DNA from: Anticarsia gemmatalis
Lineage: Eukaryota > Arthropoda > Insecta > Lepidoptera > Erebidae
DNA length: 64,000 nucleotides
Direction: 5' to 3'
NCBI RefSeq assembly: GCF_050436995.1
Contig: NC_134753.1
Coordinates: forward strand, 6,634,001 to 6,698,000
Position 1 is the stretch's first letter. Each line of letters opens with the position of its first letter. A program made the position numbers and the translations under genes. Shown here piece by piece: positions 55,401 to 64,000 of this stretch. The notes beneath the pieces are model-generated. The model ran no database searches and was not told where the DNA came from. It worked only from the letters and a program-made list of their open reading frames with translations.

Positions 55401-56857
55401 ATCATATTTTAATCTACTGTTACCTAGTTTTGTAACAGTAACACGGATTTGTGCGTACACATGACGAAGGTGATATTAACGGCTGCAAACAGTGTAGTTG
55501 TAATTTTGTAATAAATCTAAAATGTATATGTAATGTTTATTTATGTATGAGTAAGTAAGTTAAAATGAAACAAGACTTGATATACTATGATATAATATGA
55601 CTTGATAGACTTGAATAACAACATTTTGCGGCCTTAGTAATATCTTCGTAAGATCGTTTATTCAACGGCGGACAATCGGGCTGTTATAGTGATTGATGGA
55701 AACGACAAAAAACACATCGTGTACCAGCTGACATCCTCCCGCCATAAGAAAGGAAATAGGTCACTATGGCGGTCCAAAATTCTAAAAAATGATCCAATAT
55801 CGCAATACAATACGCACATGACTGTATGGGCTGCAACTTTATTAATATTAAGCTTAGAAATATCGTGAAACTCACCCTTTGGTGGGTTGATATGCAAGGC
55901 GCTCCTGAACAAGCTCTCCTCGTCGCGCCAGTCAAGGTTCCTCCGCAGCGTGTAGCCGCACATGGCGCACAGCGTCACCAACAGTGCCAACATGAACAGT
56001 CGACTCCGCGTCTCGCCGCGGTGCCAGTTTCGTGTCAAAACGCCGGCCCCCAGGCCCAGCAATAAACAGAAACCAACACTCGGTATGTATAAAACACGCT
56101 CCGCCACTACGAAGCCAACGTAGAAAAGTAAATTAGTCGCAGGCACGAATGGCAGTACCATAAACGCCATGAACATCAGCAACGCAACTTGGGGACTTCG
56201 ATAAACGCTTCTCTGCGTAGTGTTCGCTCTGGATTTCGTAAACGATATCGGGCAGATGCAACTAGAATTGTGCATCGTTATGTTATTGTTGTTGCTAGCT
56301 CGACACACGCTCGTGTGCTCATCAGTGAGTGAATGTTTGCAGCCAGTGCACGGACACAATAGCTTTTTAGATGATACATTCTCTTTGTGCGGTGCATGAT
56401 AGCTTTTTCTTTCATAACAGTCTTGTCCTCTATTATACTGCTTGCAATTATAATTCCATTTGTGCTTAATTTTACAGTTCTGTTTTTTGTAGTATTTTGC
56501 ATCTCTGATCAAACTATCCTGATGCTTTTTTAACTCGTTCATCAACGTTCGCCAGGTCAGTTTAGATATAGCGACGTAGAACGCGACAGTTACAATATTC
56601 CTCACGTCGAACAAAGTCGTTATCCTCGGTATCGAGTCCATCGACCAATCAAAGCTCAGATGAAAAGGGTACAAAAGGAGGAAGAAGTTGAAGACGGGCA
56701 GATAAGCAAAAGTGTAGAGGCGCGTGAGAATGGAAGGGTCTCGCGAGGCGGGATTATCAGCGGCCGCGAAGGCTGTGGGCGCGCCCGCCAGTCGCAGGCG
56801 CCAGTACAGGAGGGCGAAGCCTCCCGTGCCGAGCGCGCAAACGCTCCGCCACCGGTG
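22889..56857 (-). CDS. Tmtc2: TMTC2 orthologue, C-terminal 672 residues in eight exons
   Basis: TMTC proteins are ER membrane enzymes with C-terminal TPRs. TMTC1-4 are known to be needed for O-mannosylation of cadherins, and human TMTC2 is linked to ER calcium handling. Joined exons: 56857-55876, 38434-38320, 27626-27541, 27009-26747, 26256-26116, 25528-25444, 25022-24844, 23056-22889 (2019 nt, 672 residues plus TAA). All junctions have GT-AG ends and matching phases (1, 2, 1, 0, 0, 1, 0). Numbered from the first visible residue: DUF1736 signature (DNPAS at 34-38, FDWSMDSIP at 69-77), membrane segments near 5-25, 50-68, 86-100, 223-270 and 287-305, a hydrophilic loop at 103-220, then nine TPRs from 328 to about 655. 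FVPATN, YVGFVVAERVLYIPSVGFC and NLGAILHLNG match TMTC2 more closely than the other paralogues, from memory. The N-terminus (roughly 200 residues, with the acidic catalytic loop) is missing and probably lies beyond 64000. Confidence 0.92.
23057..24843 (-). other. Tmtc2: Tmtc2 intron, 1.8 kb
   Basis: Intron between visible exons 7 and 8. AT-rich. No exon, repeat or RNA gene is recognised; the short open frame at 24522-24704 has no support. Confidence 0.85.
24844..25022 (-). CDS. Tmtc2: Tmtc2 visible exon 7: TPRs 7 and 8
   Basis: Acceptor TCAACCAG before 25022 (weak pyrimidine tract), donor AGAA/GTAAGT after 24844; phases 1 in, 0 out. It encodes MFLRSQRRLRESAEQLVTA (TPR 7) and ARALRDARRCRSAERWYAR ending VQLNPE (TPR 8). 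It is very Arg- and Ala-rich and GC-rich, so the TPR consensus is degenerate here, as it is in TMTC2 relatives. Confidence 0.9.
25023..25443 (-). other. Tmtc2: Tmtc2 intron, 421 bp
   Basis: Intron between visible exons 6 and 7. Nothing else is seen in it. Confidence 0.85.
25444..25528 (-). CDS. Tmtc2: Tmtc2 visible exon 6: TPR 6, second helix
   Basis: Acceptor TTTGTTACAG before 25528, donor TTTG/GTACGT after 25444; phases 0 in, 1 out. It encodes ASRSMEAEMWFKKALTLAP and NDPSVRDQF. It supplies the second helix of TPR 6 (EAExxFKKALTLAPND) and the start of TPR 7. The donor GTACGT is weaker than the others. Confidence 0.9.
25529..26115 (-). other. Tmtc2: Tmtc2 intron, 587 bp
   Basis: Intron between visible exons 5 and 6. 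Nothing else is seen in it. Confidence 0.85.
26116..26256 (-). CDS. Tmtc2: Tmtc2 visible exon 5: TPR 5
   Basis: Acceptor TTGTTACAG before 26256, donor AAAT/GTAAGC after 26116; exactly 47 codons, phase 0 on both sides. It encodes SVLSMVGEIYVQLQQWPMAE onwards, ending LAQILARN. The MVGEIYVQLxxxPMAEH pattern fits the fifth TPR of TMTC2, and the exon end opens TPR 6. Confidence 0.92.
26257..26746 (-). other. Tmtc2: Tmtc2 intron, 490 bp
   Basis: Intron between visible exons 4 and 5. Nothing else is seen in it. Confidence 0.85.
26747..27009 (-). CDS. Tmtc2: Tmtc2 visible exon 4: TPRs 3 and 4
   Basis: Acceptor ATTTTTAG before 27009, donor GACAT/GTAAGC after 26747; phases 1 in, 0 out. It encodes residues 395-482: TPR 3 (AYVNLGTSLMADGRLAEAA), a charged Arg-rich linker (RVRDRREHD) and TPR 4 (LVQLAALHSQRGHWHKALS, then YKEALQILPD). 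In TMTC2 this linker is also where the TPR array is interrupted by an insert. The exon is strikingly GC-rich. Confidence 0.92.
27010..27540 (-). other. Tmtc2: Tmtc2 intron, 531 bp
   Basis: Intron between visible exons 3 and 4. It holds a short inverted pair (TTTGATTG/CAATCAAA) near 27450-27470 and nothing else of note. Confidence 0.85.
27541..27626 (-). CDS. Tmtc2: Tmtc2 visible exon 3: TPR 2
   Basis: Acceptor TTTGTTTCAG before 27626, donor GCTC/GTAAGT after 27541; phases 2 in, 1 out. It encodes LGILLQNQRRYSDAIKSFE and ends IYFRPSMA. Together with the end of exon 2 (ADVHYNL) it completes TPR 2. All helix-packing positions (NLG, A, Y, A, RP) fit the TPR pattern. Confidence 0.92.
27627..38319 (-). 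other. Tmtc2: Tmtc2 intron, 10.7 kb
   Basis: Intron between visible exons 2 and 3. AT-rich, with a (TG)7 run at 34127-34140 and a GATGATGATGATGA run near 33408-33420. GC-richer patches at about 28850-29130, 31560-31625 and 37240-37370 could be enhancers or degraded repeats. No nested gene is recognised on either strand. Confidence 0.8.
34127..34140. repeat. (TG)7 microsatellite
   Basis: Seven uninterrupted TG units inside the 10.7 kb intron. Confidence 0.9.
38320..38434 (-). CDS. Tmtc2: Tmtc2 visible exon 2: TPR 1
   Basis: Acceptor TTTCACAG before 38434, donor T/GTGAGTAA after 38320; phases 1 in, 2 out. Joined to exon 1 it gives NPPK-AYGNLGSVLTAQGR and ends KYRPNMADVHYNL. This is the first TPR, in the place where TMTC2 proteins have AxGNLGxVL. 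It is GC-rich against AT-rich introns and isolated by introns of 17.4 kb and 10.7 kb. Confidence 0.92.
39242..39413. repeat. MITE-like element with imperfect terminal inverted repeats
   Basis: The left end contains GGTTCATACCTGACCGAT. The right end, read on the minus strand, contains GGGTTCACACCTAACGGA. The similarity extends about 30 bases to an ACGTCG/GCGTCG block. Inside the left end, GATAATACG and CGTATTATC form a perfect 9-bp stem. The 'GGTTCACACCT' style of TIR is common in insect hAT-type MITEs, but no target duplication is visible and the copy is degraded. Confidence 0.5.
41862..41997 (+). mobile_element. 5'-truncated LINE 3' end
   Basis: The frame 41881-41964 reads MDVNEAKEVCKDRTKWYLW then SLPYGKKA and a TGA. 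It resembles the last residues of a lepidopteran non-LTR retrotransposon ORF (a DRxxW segment followed by a PxGKKA end), as I recall it. A GTATGT-rich tail follows at 41970-41997, as at many LINE 3' ends. The copy is dead on arrival: no reverse-transcriptase or endonuclease domain is present. The clade (perhaps RTE) is a guess. Confidence 0.6.
42035..42090. repeat. isolated long-stem hairpin
   Basis: Left arm 42035-42058 and right arm 42067-42090 pair over 24 bases with two mismatches, around an 8-nt loop. The core ACAAACATCAG/CTGATGTTTGT is perfect. One further A:T pair extends the stem. It begins about 40 bases after the LINE remnant. The stem is shorter than in usual miRNA precursors, so a small foldback repeat is as likely as an RNA gene. 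Confidence 0.55.
47950..48153 (+). mobile_element. Helitron-like element, Lep1 type, 3' truncated
   Basis: It begins TCTATACTAATATTATAAAG with (GTTT)n near 47980 and follows the element at 15035 closely up to ACAAAAACGGGGA. There it breaks off, so the GGGTCAGCTAG terminus is missing. A lies before the 5' TC, as in the intact copies. Whether the end was deleted or the copy arose by 3' loss cannot be told. Confidence 0.78.
52027..52088. repeat. 62-bp GC-rich palindrome
   Basis: Arms 52027-52055 and 52060-52088 (29 bases each) are inverted copies with one mismatch, around a 4-base GATA loop. The arms are rich in CGCG and CTCGAG. This is a strong cruciform candidate inside the Helitron-like element. 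Confidence 0.92.
52428..52460. repeat. (GACA)8 microsatellite
   Basis: Uninterrupted tetranucleotide run of 33 bases, inside the Helitron-like element at 50980-52584. Confidence 0.92.
55876..56857 (-). CDS. Tmtc2: Tmtc2 visible exon 1: DUF1736 and membrane region
   Basis: Acceptor TTGTTTCAG before 56857, phase 0; donor AAGG/GTGAGT after 55876, phase 1. It encodes residues 1-327 of the visible part: the end of one membrane helix, the DNPAS and FDWSMDSIP signature of DUF1736, and a helix at about 86-100. A roughly 118-residue loop (103-220) follows, then the FVPATN and AERVLYIPSVGFC helices and another helix near 287-305. It ends in the conserved RNLDWRDEESLF and NPPK motifs that lead into the TPRs. 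An in-frame ATG at 56875 lies inside the upstream intron and is not the start. The open frame runs past the donor to 55658 but loses family resemblance at once. Confidence 0.93.
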
Positions 56858-58180
56858 CTGAAACAATAAAAGCATTATTTAATAAAATGTCCATAAAACT
56901 GTGTTAAAGCGTTCGAGTGAGAAGTGAACAGTTAAACACCTCAAACTTTTAAGAAAGGATCTGAAAGTATCAAGTTATTCCCAATTCATAAAATAAAGTT
57001 TATTCATAAACGCAAAGAGAAAAGTTAGGAATTTCAAGTTTTATTTTTCTAAATATTCTTCCCAACTCCATAGTGATTGATTACCGTGGAGCAATATTTC
57101 ATTAATATCTGTCAAAGAATTTGCCGCGATGTAATAGAATTATAGTATTTTTTTATAGCCCGTCGGATATGTTACTTTGAAACGCAAAGATGTCAGACGT
57201 CTACATTAAAATGTATTGAATACGATGGACTAGGATTAAACACAATTTATATACAATCGATACATTAATTGAAACATATTGTAACAAAACAACGTGCGCA
57301 CGAAACAATCGAGGCCATCTTCGGGTGAGAGATTAATGACCATTTTACCAAGTCGTCAACCGAGCAGGTTTTCTCCACACGGATTTATTTGTTGTCGTTT
57401 ATTCGAGAATGAACCTTATGACGCGTATTTATGGCTGAAGTCTTAACTGGCAAGCGAACCGCGGTATTAAGAACTAATCCTTGGCGCCTGAGAACGTGTC
57501 GTGAGGTGACTAAAACTAGTGAGAAACTGTGGTACCGCAGCTCCGCTCTTGCAATCTACATCTCGAGTGATATAACTATATCAGACAAGAATAGTTTTAA
57601 CATGTGGTTCCGACTCGCTTTATTAGTAAAATGTATCTTACATTGTGGAAGTACAAGATACCTAAATGGTATTTATGTAAATAAACTATCATTACTTATG
57701 AATCACAAAATAAATAATCACAAAGTATATATTTACTAACCACAGGTTGACAGTAATCATTATGGGTTTAAGCCCTCACTTGTATCACGCGTATATTTTT
57801 ATGAATCGGAGTAAATATTAATATTGCTCAACGCTTGTAAAGAAATAAATTGCTATTAATATGAATCACTTTTAGTGAGTAGATAGTATGTAACCAGTCA
57901 TCGGTTAAACGCACCACACCCATCTGCAGAACTAATAATTTTAAGCCACGGCGAAGGCACCCCGATAAAACTGATTTATAAAGGAGCGAATCGCGGCGAG
58001 ACGTCCCTTAGATTATTAAATTACTACTAGCACGTACATAACGCCGACCCTCTTTTAGGCACTATATGATTAATATGAAAATACGATCAGTTAGGTATTT
58101 TAATCTACTTAAAGTGGTGTTATTATGAAAGTTTTCACGGTTATTTAGTAGCGGTGGGGTTCGATCCTTACCGCCGCCGC

Positions 58181-58240
58181 CACACCGCGCCGCGCCGCAC
58201 CGCGCCGCACCGCGCCGCACCGCGCCGCACCGCGCCGCGG
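58181..58240. repeat. GC-rich decamer minisatellite
   Basis: Four exact units of CGCGCCGCAC at 58191-58230 with a fifth divergent unit to 58240, preceded by CACACCGCGC and a CCG run. CpG density is very high against AT-rich surroundings. It could be part of a regulatory island or a simple replication-slippage product. Open frames across it in either strand are artefacts of the repeat. Confidence 0.9.
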
Positions 58241-61200
58241 AGCACGCTGCCGGCTTGTTAGTTGCGGGAAGCTCGAGAAAAGATTTATGAAGGTTACCGC
58301 GTCCCCTGCCCGACCTGGCCCAGGGGAAACCCCCTCGCAGAACTAACGACGCCGTTTCGGATTTCCAGCACAATTTACACCACCGGGGGAGTAAATCGGA
58401 AATCTCGGCGAAACTTAGATGAACTACAAATTAATCAACCCGAATGAGGAGAAAAAGGCTGAATAATACAAAACACTTTTTGCACCTCCGCGGATTTTCC
58501 TTACCTATTAGGAAAACGTGAGTTATTTAACAAAAGGATTCGGAGGAAAAATAAAAATGCAATTAAGTACCGCTTAGGTTTATGGGTCGAGGAAAATCTT
58601 GAAATAGAAAACATCAATCATTTAAACACAACAACGTGTAACTCTGAAGTTGGGCGCTTCTCGTAAATTGAAGTAAGGAAACACGAATCTCGATACTAAC
58701 TCAAAGCTTATGTCAAGCGTGGTAATAACGTATTCTTCATTTCAATTCACATAATGTTTTCATATTACGCGTTTTACACGAACAGACTGGGTTTTTGATG
58801 GATGTGACGCTTATTGGCTGTATACGACGAATACTTTTAAGTATCTTTATGATTATACTATAAAGTTGATGAAGACTAGTCATCTTTGATATAAAATGTT
58901 TATTTGATATCAATATAATCAAGCATAACAAATTTAAATCAATGTATCAACAAGCCGTATTATATACGTATTTGGGTAAATTGTCGACTTGTATTTCATC
59001 AGCTGCGAGTTGGAGTCAAAGCAAATAACTTAATGAAATAAGCGAGCGAGCTTGGCCTAGACGTCAGAGCAGCGCTTATCTGGAAAATTTACTGGCTGGC
59101 TGACATTACCATCGTCGCCTCGCAAATGCCGACTCATTTGCCAGTCCGTTTGAAAAACCCTCAGCATTAAGTAGTAACGAATCTTCATTCAGAATGTTCG
59201 TATTTATTTGGATCAGTAATTATATCATATTTTGTAAGGAAATTGTAGCCACTAAAATGTACGTTTTTAGCAAGTCTAGATAATTCAGCCATGCATAAAA
59301 CATCACTGGACCGTCTACAGAAGCTATTCCAGTAAAAATAAAACATCTGAGTTTCTTTTACTATTTCAGCTGAGATTAAAACAGTGAGCCTAATTAACGT
59401 CCTACTTTATTTCTCCGGTACACTGGACGGAAATAATGTTCATACGAAATTTTGTGAAAAAATCAACCTAGCTAGTTTATACAAACGTAAGAAAAGCGGC
59501 TTATTTTTTTGTGAAAAATAATCTACCGAGGAGCTTCCAAAATGAAAATATCTCACAAATAAAACGTTGCCACAGAGATACCATGCCTATGAACTCATAA
59601 ACTCGCCGAGGTAGACGACGGTGCCGAGGGCTCCATTAACTTTAATACCCTCATAACTACATGACGAAATTTCTACAACAGGAAAAAGCTCTTTTAATTC
59701 CGACCGCCAAGGTCTTTGACAGGGAATGACAATATTTTTATACCGCCACAATATAAAGTGTGTATAAAGATAGGTACACACCCCGCCCTGAATTGCTTTA
59801 TATCGCCGGCCAAAATAATCATAAGTTGTTTGCATAACGCTTGATTAAAATTAACCAAACAGGGAAGCTCAAAGAGTTTGTTCTACCTAAGTCTCGGCAG
59901 ATAGCTACGCATAATTTAACAACCACCTACACGAAGCTATCGTTACATATACATACAAACAAGTAGACTCAATATAAAATCAGTAGCTGGTAGTACGTAA
60001 GATAATAAACTGATGTTCAAGTTTCACATCACTCAGAGCTTTTATAATTTCACAGAAGTAAACATTTTATCATGACTTCACTGAATAAAAATTTTGAACA
60101 GGGGAATGGAATTACTTCTAAATTATATATTTTCTAAAACAACGGGCCACGTATGCTATACAAAGAGCAATGATAACAAAAACACAATACAGTTTCTCAT
60201 ATTTCACAAGTTGCATTGCAATTTCTAAGGTAAATAAGCAAGTTTCCTGCGGCGAACAAATTTCATATCGTCATAAGCAGGTAACTGGTGAAATTCGAGT
60301 CACGTACTCACAGCAGCAAATAATATTATGAGAGAAATCGTGTCTGGTGGGAGTATAACTTTACCGGTATTCCGTCTCCAACGTGGATGCCTGCTCTTAT
60401 TATTTATACTAGCATTTTGCCCGGCGGCTTTGCGCACAGATTTTCCTCTTTATTATTAGATATTAAAATGTTTAACATGGATGTTATACTAACAAAGGCT
60501 AATTAGCTGTTATGTTGACCAATACATGAATACACCGCCTGAAACTCTTTTGTGCTTAAATTTTGTTTTTACTTAAAATGAATCAACATATTTAAAAGGA
60601 ACAAAAACGTACTTACGTGCAGAATAAAAATAGTGAGGGGAAAAAGTAAGACAATAATGTAATGTAATTCTTTCGTCTGGCAAGTCAGACTTTTTTAGAC
60701 CTTCTTAAAGCCGAGTGACTAAATGTAGCGTGAAGAAAATTCTTTCCCAGTTTTTGTCTTTTACTAGCACCGGAGAGAAAAGGTTTTAATTTTATACTCT
60801 TTGATTTAATCTTGCCGAGTCACAGTTGTGTCGACATCTGTTCATTTGCGTACTAAAAATAATAGCACGCAAATAACAAGTTCATTACCCGAACACTTAT
60901 CTATGTAATACATCAAACGTTTCGTTTCTAACTAGTTAGGCACAAATTCAATACAAATTTTATTTAGTTCATAAATTCTAGACAAGCCCCATTTCTGTGA
61001 ACAGTAACGAGGGGTATTGTATTGAAACATTATTTTATCAGATGTATTATGTACAAATATTGCCAATCAGAATATGTAGAACTTATAACAAGGGCTGCTT
61101 CAGTACTACGTAGAGGAGAAGTGCTTCGGACAGACACTGAATACAAAGAGCTCAATTTTCAATGCAATACAACGCGAAGCCTACATTTTCAGAAATTGGG

Positions 61201-63662
61201 ATTGAATGAATATTCACTTTAATAGGCATAATAAGTTTCTACGAAAATATTCACTATCATTCGAGATTTTTATTCAGACAAACATACAAAAATATATCTT
61301 AAGTGATATAACCTCTTTGCCTGTAAAACAAAAAAATACAAAAACAAGGTTAGCACGTACCGAGTTGTTTTTGGAAGAAGCAAACTATTTGCGCCGTCTA
61401 CGAGGTAGCTACGCGACATGACAGCTGCTACGTGTGCTACGGCTACGACAATAACCCATACATTTATTATTGGGGCCAAACATTAATCACAAACTCCAGG
61501 AAGCCTTAAATAGATTGAAATTGTGTTTTGATATGAGTAGCTATAGCAGGTAAGTAAAATTGTATATTTAATGTTTTATAAGTATTTTTTTACAATAATT
61601 ACTGTTTAAAAATAATATTTTACTGTCAATAATGTTACCAACCCGTACAGCATATAACGTAAATGTGGGCTTGCTAATGTATTGAACAACAGAGATTTAT
61701 ACAGTAGAGTGTGTTACATGCGTCCAGGGGAATCTCTATGTCGACAATATTTCAGATTTTAATTGGAGGTCACAGTAAAGTTATCGATTCAAACCGGGAC
61801 GCGGTATATTCGTATTCCATTCTTTCCGCTCGTAGGTATTTACTTAGTAGTAGGTATTACGTCCGCTCGGTAAATAATGGTAAACCGAGTATTTACCGTG
61901 ACAGTAAATGTCAACAGACTGTTCGCTTTGTACCGACTGGTAGAGCAAACAAACGTAATCCTCACCGCTCCGAGGATGAGTTAGTCGGGGATAGGGGGAA
62001 GGATGAACGATGAAAGATTGTTCGCTCTCAAATCGGTGAATAGATTCCAGTTTATTTTTCAATTTGTCATTCGTATAACAGAGCCTATTGAACACATAAA
62101 TATTAAAGGATTCTCTGACACAAATTTTCCCTGTCAGAGCCCAAGGCTCGGAGTTAATAAAAGAGTGGCCCTTTTGTGAATTACTTACATTATAATTAGC
62201 TCCGAATAAAAAGGGAAGGGTTCTACGAAATACAAAGGGTAACTCTACAGTTAAATAATAACGACATTTATAAATATAATAATACATGTTTTGACATAAA
62301 ATAATTTCACCTATAAAGTTTATTACGTTGTTCAACATGTAAAATCCATTTGGAACTCCGCTCTACTGCTGTTGTTTAAATTTAGAATACGTCTTAGAAA
62401 GCACTTAATCTTTTGAGCTTACATTGGGTGAATTGTGCCAAAAGCGAGCTTTAAACACTCTGAAGATAGTACGCAGTACAGAGACAGTTAAATGCCAAAG
62501 TATTTCAAAGTTGGACGTTGTCTCTATCGATAATGAGAACCTTTGAACGGTTCGCTTTAATTATACTCCCACGTACATTTCTGTAGCCATTCATTAAAAA
62601 AATAGAATATGGAACGTTTCCCAACAGAGTTATTTCGAGCAGTTTGGGACTTTGGATAATACAGCTTTATGAAAACTAAGTAGGTCAAACGTAATGAAAA
62701 TATTACGAGGTGAATATAAGCAAAGAATGTTCCGTACGTTAGTTGTGACTAACTAGACGCAATAACCACTTGAACTTTCGTGTATAACGCTCGTAAAATT
62801 ATCACGAAGTTACGGGGAAACTTGAAAACAAGCTGTTAGTAAATTGATCCTAAACAGTAGGGAGTATTTAACAGTACATAGTTTTAAGAAATTAAATGGA
62901 ACTGTTTTATTTACACGAAGAACCATTATTGGAAACTTGTTTTAGTTTATGGTGTTATTTTTTGTTTCGTGTAGTTAATGGTCGATGTCGTGTTATCGTA
63001 ACGAACGAAGTGGTCGCTCTACATTCGACTCTATAAGTGCATGATTTTAGGAGGCAATACACATTTAAGGTGTCCTGTAAAAGCTTAAAATTGCTTAGTT
63101 GAAAACACAAAGTGTTTTATATTAAAACATTTGCTATAATAATCTATAATACAAACAATCAACATCAGTTTGCAAATCAATTGCTAATTATAGTAATTCC
63201 AAAGGTGTGCTGTATATGACTGACCGTTAAACAGCTTTCTTTACTTTATTTATAAGTTATTTTTTAATCAGAATGTCACATTGGAAGAAAAATTACACAA
63301 TGAAAAAACACAAGACATAGTAAATAATCATGAAACAAAATAAAACAAACAATTTGTGGAACTTTTCCTTTATTTAACAGTAAATTCATGTTTGTATGCC
63401 CGCTTTTTGGTCAATAAACAATTCATCATAGTTGAAATGAGAGATAAATGTAAGAAATACTACCTCAAGTGTATTCGCTATGCAGAGGTCTCGGGTTAAT
63501 ATTTTCGGTAGGACCAGAAGGACTAAGAAATTTTCAATGAACTTGGAAGTTAGGGTCATTGACCACCTTGCCTCAAAGGACAGGTCGACGGTCACGCAAT
63601 TGGCCATTTGCCAGCGACCGTATTGACAAGAATGTATATGTTACTGTAAAAGCCCGAACGAT

Positions 63663-63995
63663 GGTAAATCCTAAGATTTTCCGGTATAACCTAAGATTTA
63701 CCAACTCGCAATGGTAAAAGTCCGAACAATTCTTTTAATTCGAACTTTTACCTATACTCACTTGATGATATCGAGATGTCGCCGGAGCCCCGCTTCGCGG
63801 GGCTCCTCCTTCTGGGTGGTTAAAAAAAAATAACCACGAAGGCTAAGGTGGGAGCTTCGCTTCGCTCGCTCCCACCTTAGCCTTCTAACCTAACCTACCC
63901 ATGTCGCTTTGCCCAAAACTCCTTCTTTATAATTATGTCACAGTATATAATTATACCGTGAAATAGTTATAAACATAGTTATGAAGGAGGATTTT
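63663..63995. repeat. run of consecutive hairpins at the window edge
   Basis: Six inverted pairs follow one another: 63663-63702 (GGTAAATC stem); 63713-63752 (14-bp stem, one mismatch); 63784-63806 (perfect 10-bp GC stem, TTC loop); 63816-63837 (7-bp stem around A8); 63838-63885 (perfect 18-bp stem, 12-nt loop); and 63915-63995, with imperfect arms of about 22 bases (AACTCCTTC against GAAGGAGGATT). Two TAACC-type units lie at 63886-63895. There is no coding sequence. It looks like the edge of a foldback or multi-hairpin repeat that continues past 64000. Confidence 0.7.
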
Positions 63996-64000
63996 TTTAT

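Larger units (their letters stand above)
38435..55875 (-). other. Tmtc2: Tmtc2 intron, 17.4 kb
   Basis: Intron between visible exons 1 and 2. It holds the imperfect-TIR element at 39242-39413, the LINE remnant at 41862-41997, the hairpin at 42035-42090, the truncated Lep1 copy at 47950-48153 and the 1.6 kb Helitron-like element at 50980-52584. GC-richer patches at about 40070-40190 and 54900-55260 are unexplained. No nested gene is recognised. Confidence 0.8.
56858..64000 (-). other. Tmtc2: Tmtc2 upstream intron, 5' exons not found
   Basis: The acceptor at 56858-56860 shows that at least one exon lies upstream. I searched the minus strand for sequence encoding N-terminal TMTC motifs (HPVHTEAV-like and KEQG-like) and found none, so this stretch is most likely one intron of at least 7.1 kb. 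It holds the decamer repeat at 58181-58240 and the hairpin cluster at 63663-63995. Open frames of up to 164 codons (61844-62338) resemble no family I know. Confidence 0.65.

Noticed and set aside
56858..56875. ATG at 56875 as the start of the Tmtc2 protein
   Set aside because: The six codons before 56857 are intron sequence ending in TTGTTTCAG, and a start here would lack the essential N-terminal half of the TMTC membrane region.
58062..58373. 103-codon minus-strand open frame with Ala/Arg/Cys repeats
   Set aside because: It is the translation of the decamer minisatellite and has no family resemblance.
63784..63885. Bacterial-type terminators or contaminating bacterial DNA
   Set aside because: The hairpins are GC-rich, but the surroundings are AT-rich non-coding sequence like the rest of the window and no bacterial gene is near.
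63886..63897. Insect telomeric (TTAGG)n repeat
   Set aside because: Only about two units are present, which is common by chance in insect DNA.
1..64000. CRISPR array, operon or novel prokaryote-type defence system
   Set aside because: No spaced direct repeats, no dense coding, and clear spliceosomal introns; this is animal nuclear DNA.

Overview
The window looks like an AT-rich segment of a lepidopteran (moth or butterfly) genome. Four things suggest this: a tRNA-derived SINE with lepidopteran-type sequence at the left edge, several Helitron-like elements of the Lep1 kind (5' TC, 3' CTAG, inserted between A and T), a gene split by introns up to 17 kb, and the absence of dense open reading frames. 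The order is inferred from repeat families recalled from memory, not from a search, and no species can be named.

One gene can be read with confidence: the C-terminal two thirds of a Tmtc2 orthologue (transmembrane and TPR-repeat protein, ER O-mannosyltransferase family) on the minus strand. Eight exons lie between 56857 and 22889. Their splice phases join perfectly into 672 codons plus a stop. They encode the DUF1736 region, several membrane segments, a long Cys-rich hydrophilic loop and nine TPR repeats. The N-terminal exons (first membrane helices and catalytic loop) were not found and should lie beyond the right edge. Two candidate poly(A) signals follow the stop.

Layout: 1-245 is a truncated SINE. 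246-15034 is non-coding with no recognised gene. 15035-18660 is a cluster of three short Helitron-like elements. 18661-22888 is the 3' flank with one small inverted-repeat element. 22889-27626 holds seven compact exons (exons 3-8 of the visible part lie here; exon 2 is at 38320-38434). The 10.7 kb and 17.4 kb introns hold an imperfect-TIR element, a LINE 3' end, an unusual hairpin, a truncated Lep1 copy and a 1.6 kb Helitron-like element with strong palindromes. 56858-64000 is upstream intron with a GC-rich decamer minisatellite and, at the far edge, a tight run of hairpins.

I found no new multi-gene system. The observations most worth a second look are the palindrome-bearing Helitron at 50980-52584, the hairpin cluster at 63663-63995, the Cys- and sequon-rich loop in Tmtc2, and the isolated hairpin at 42035-42090.
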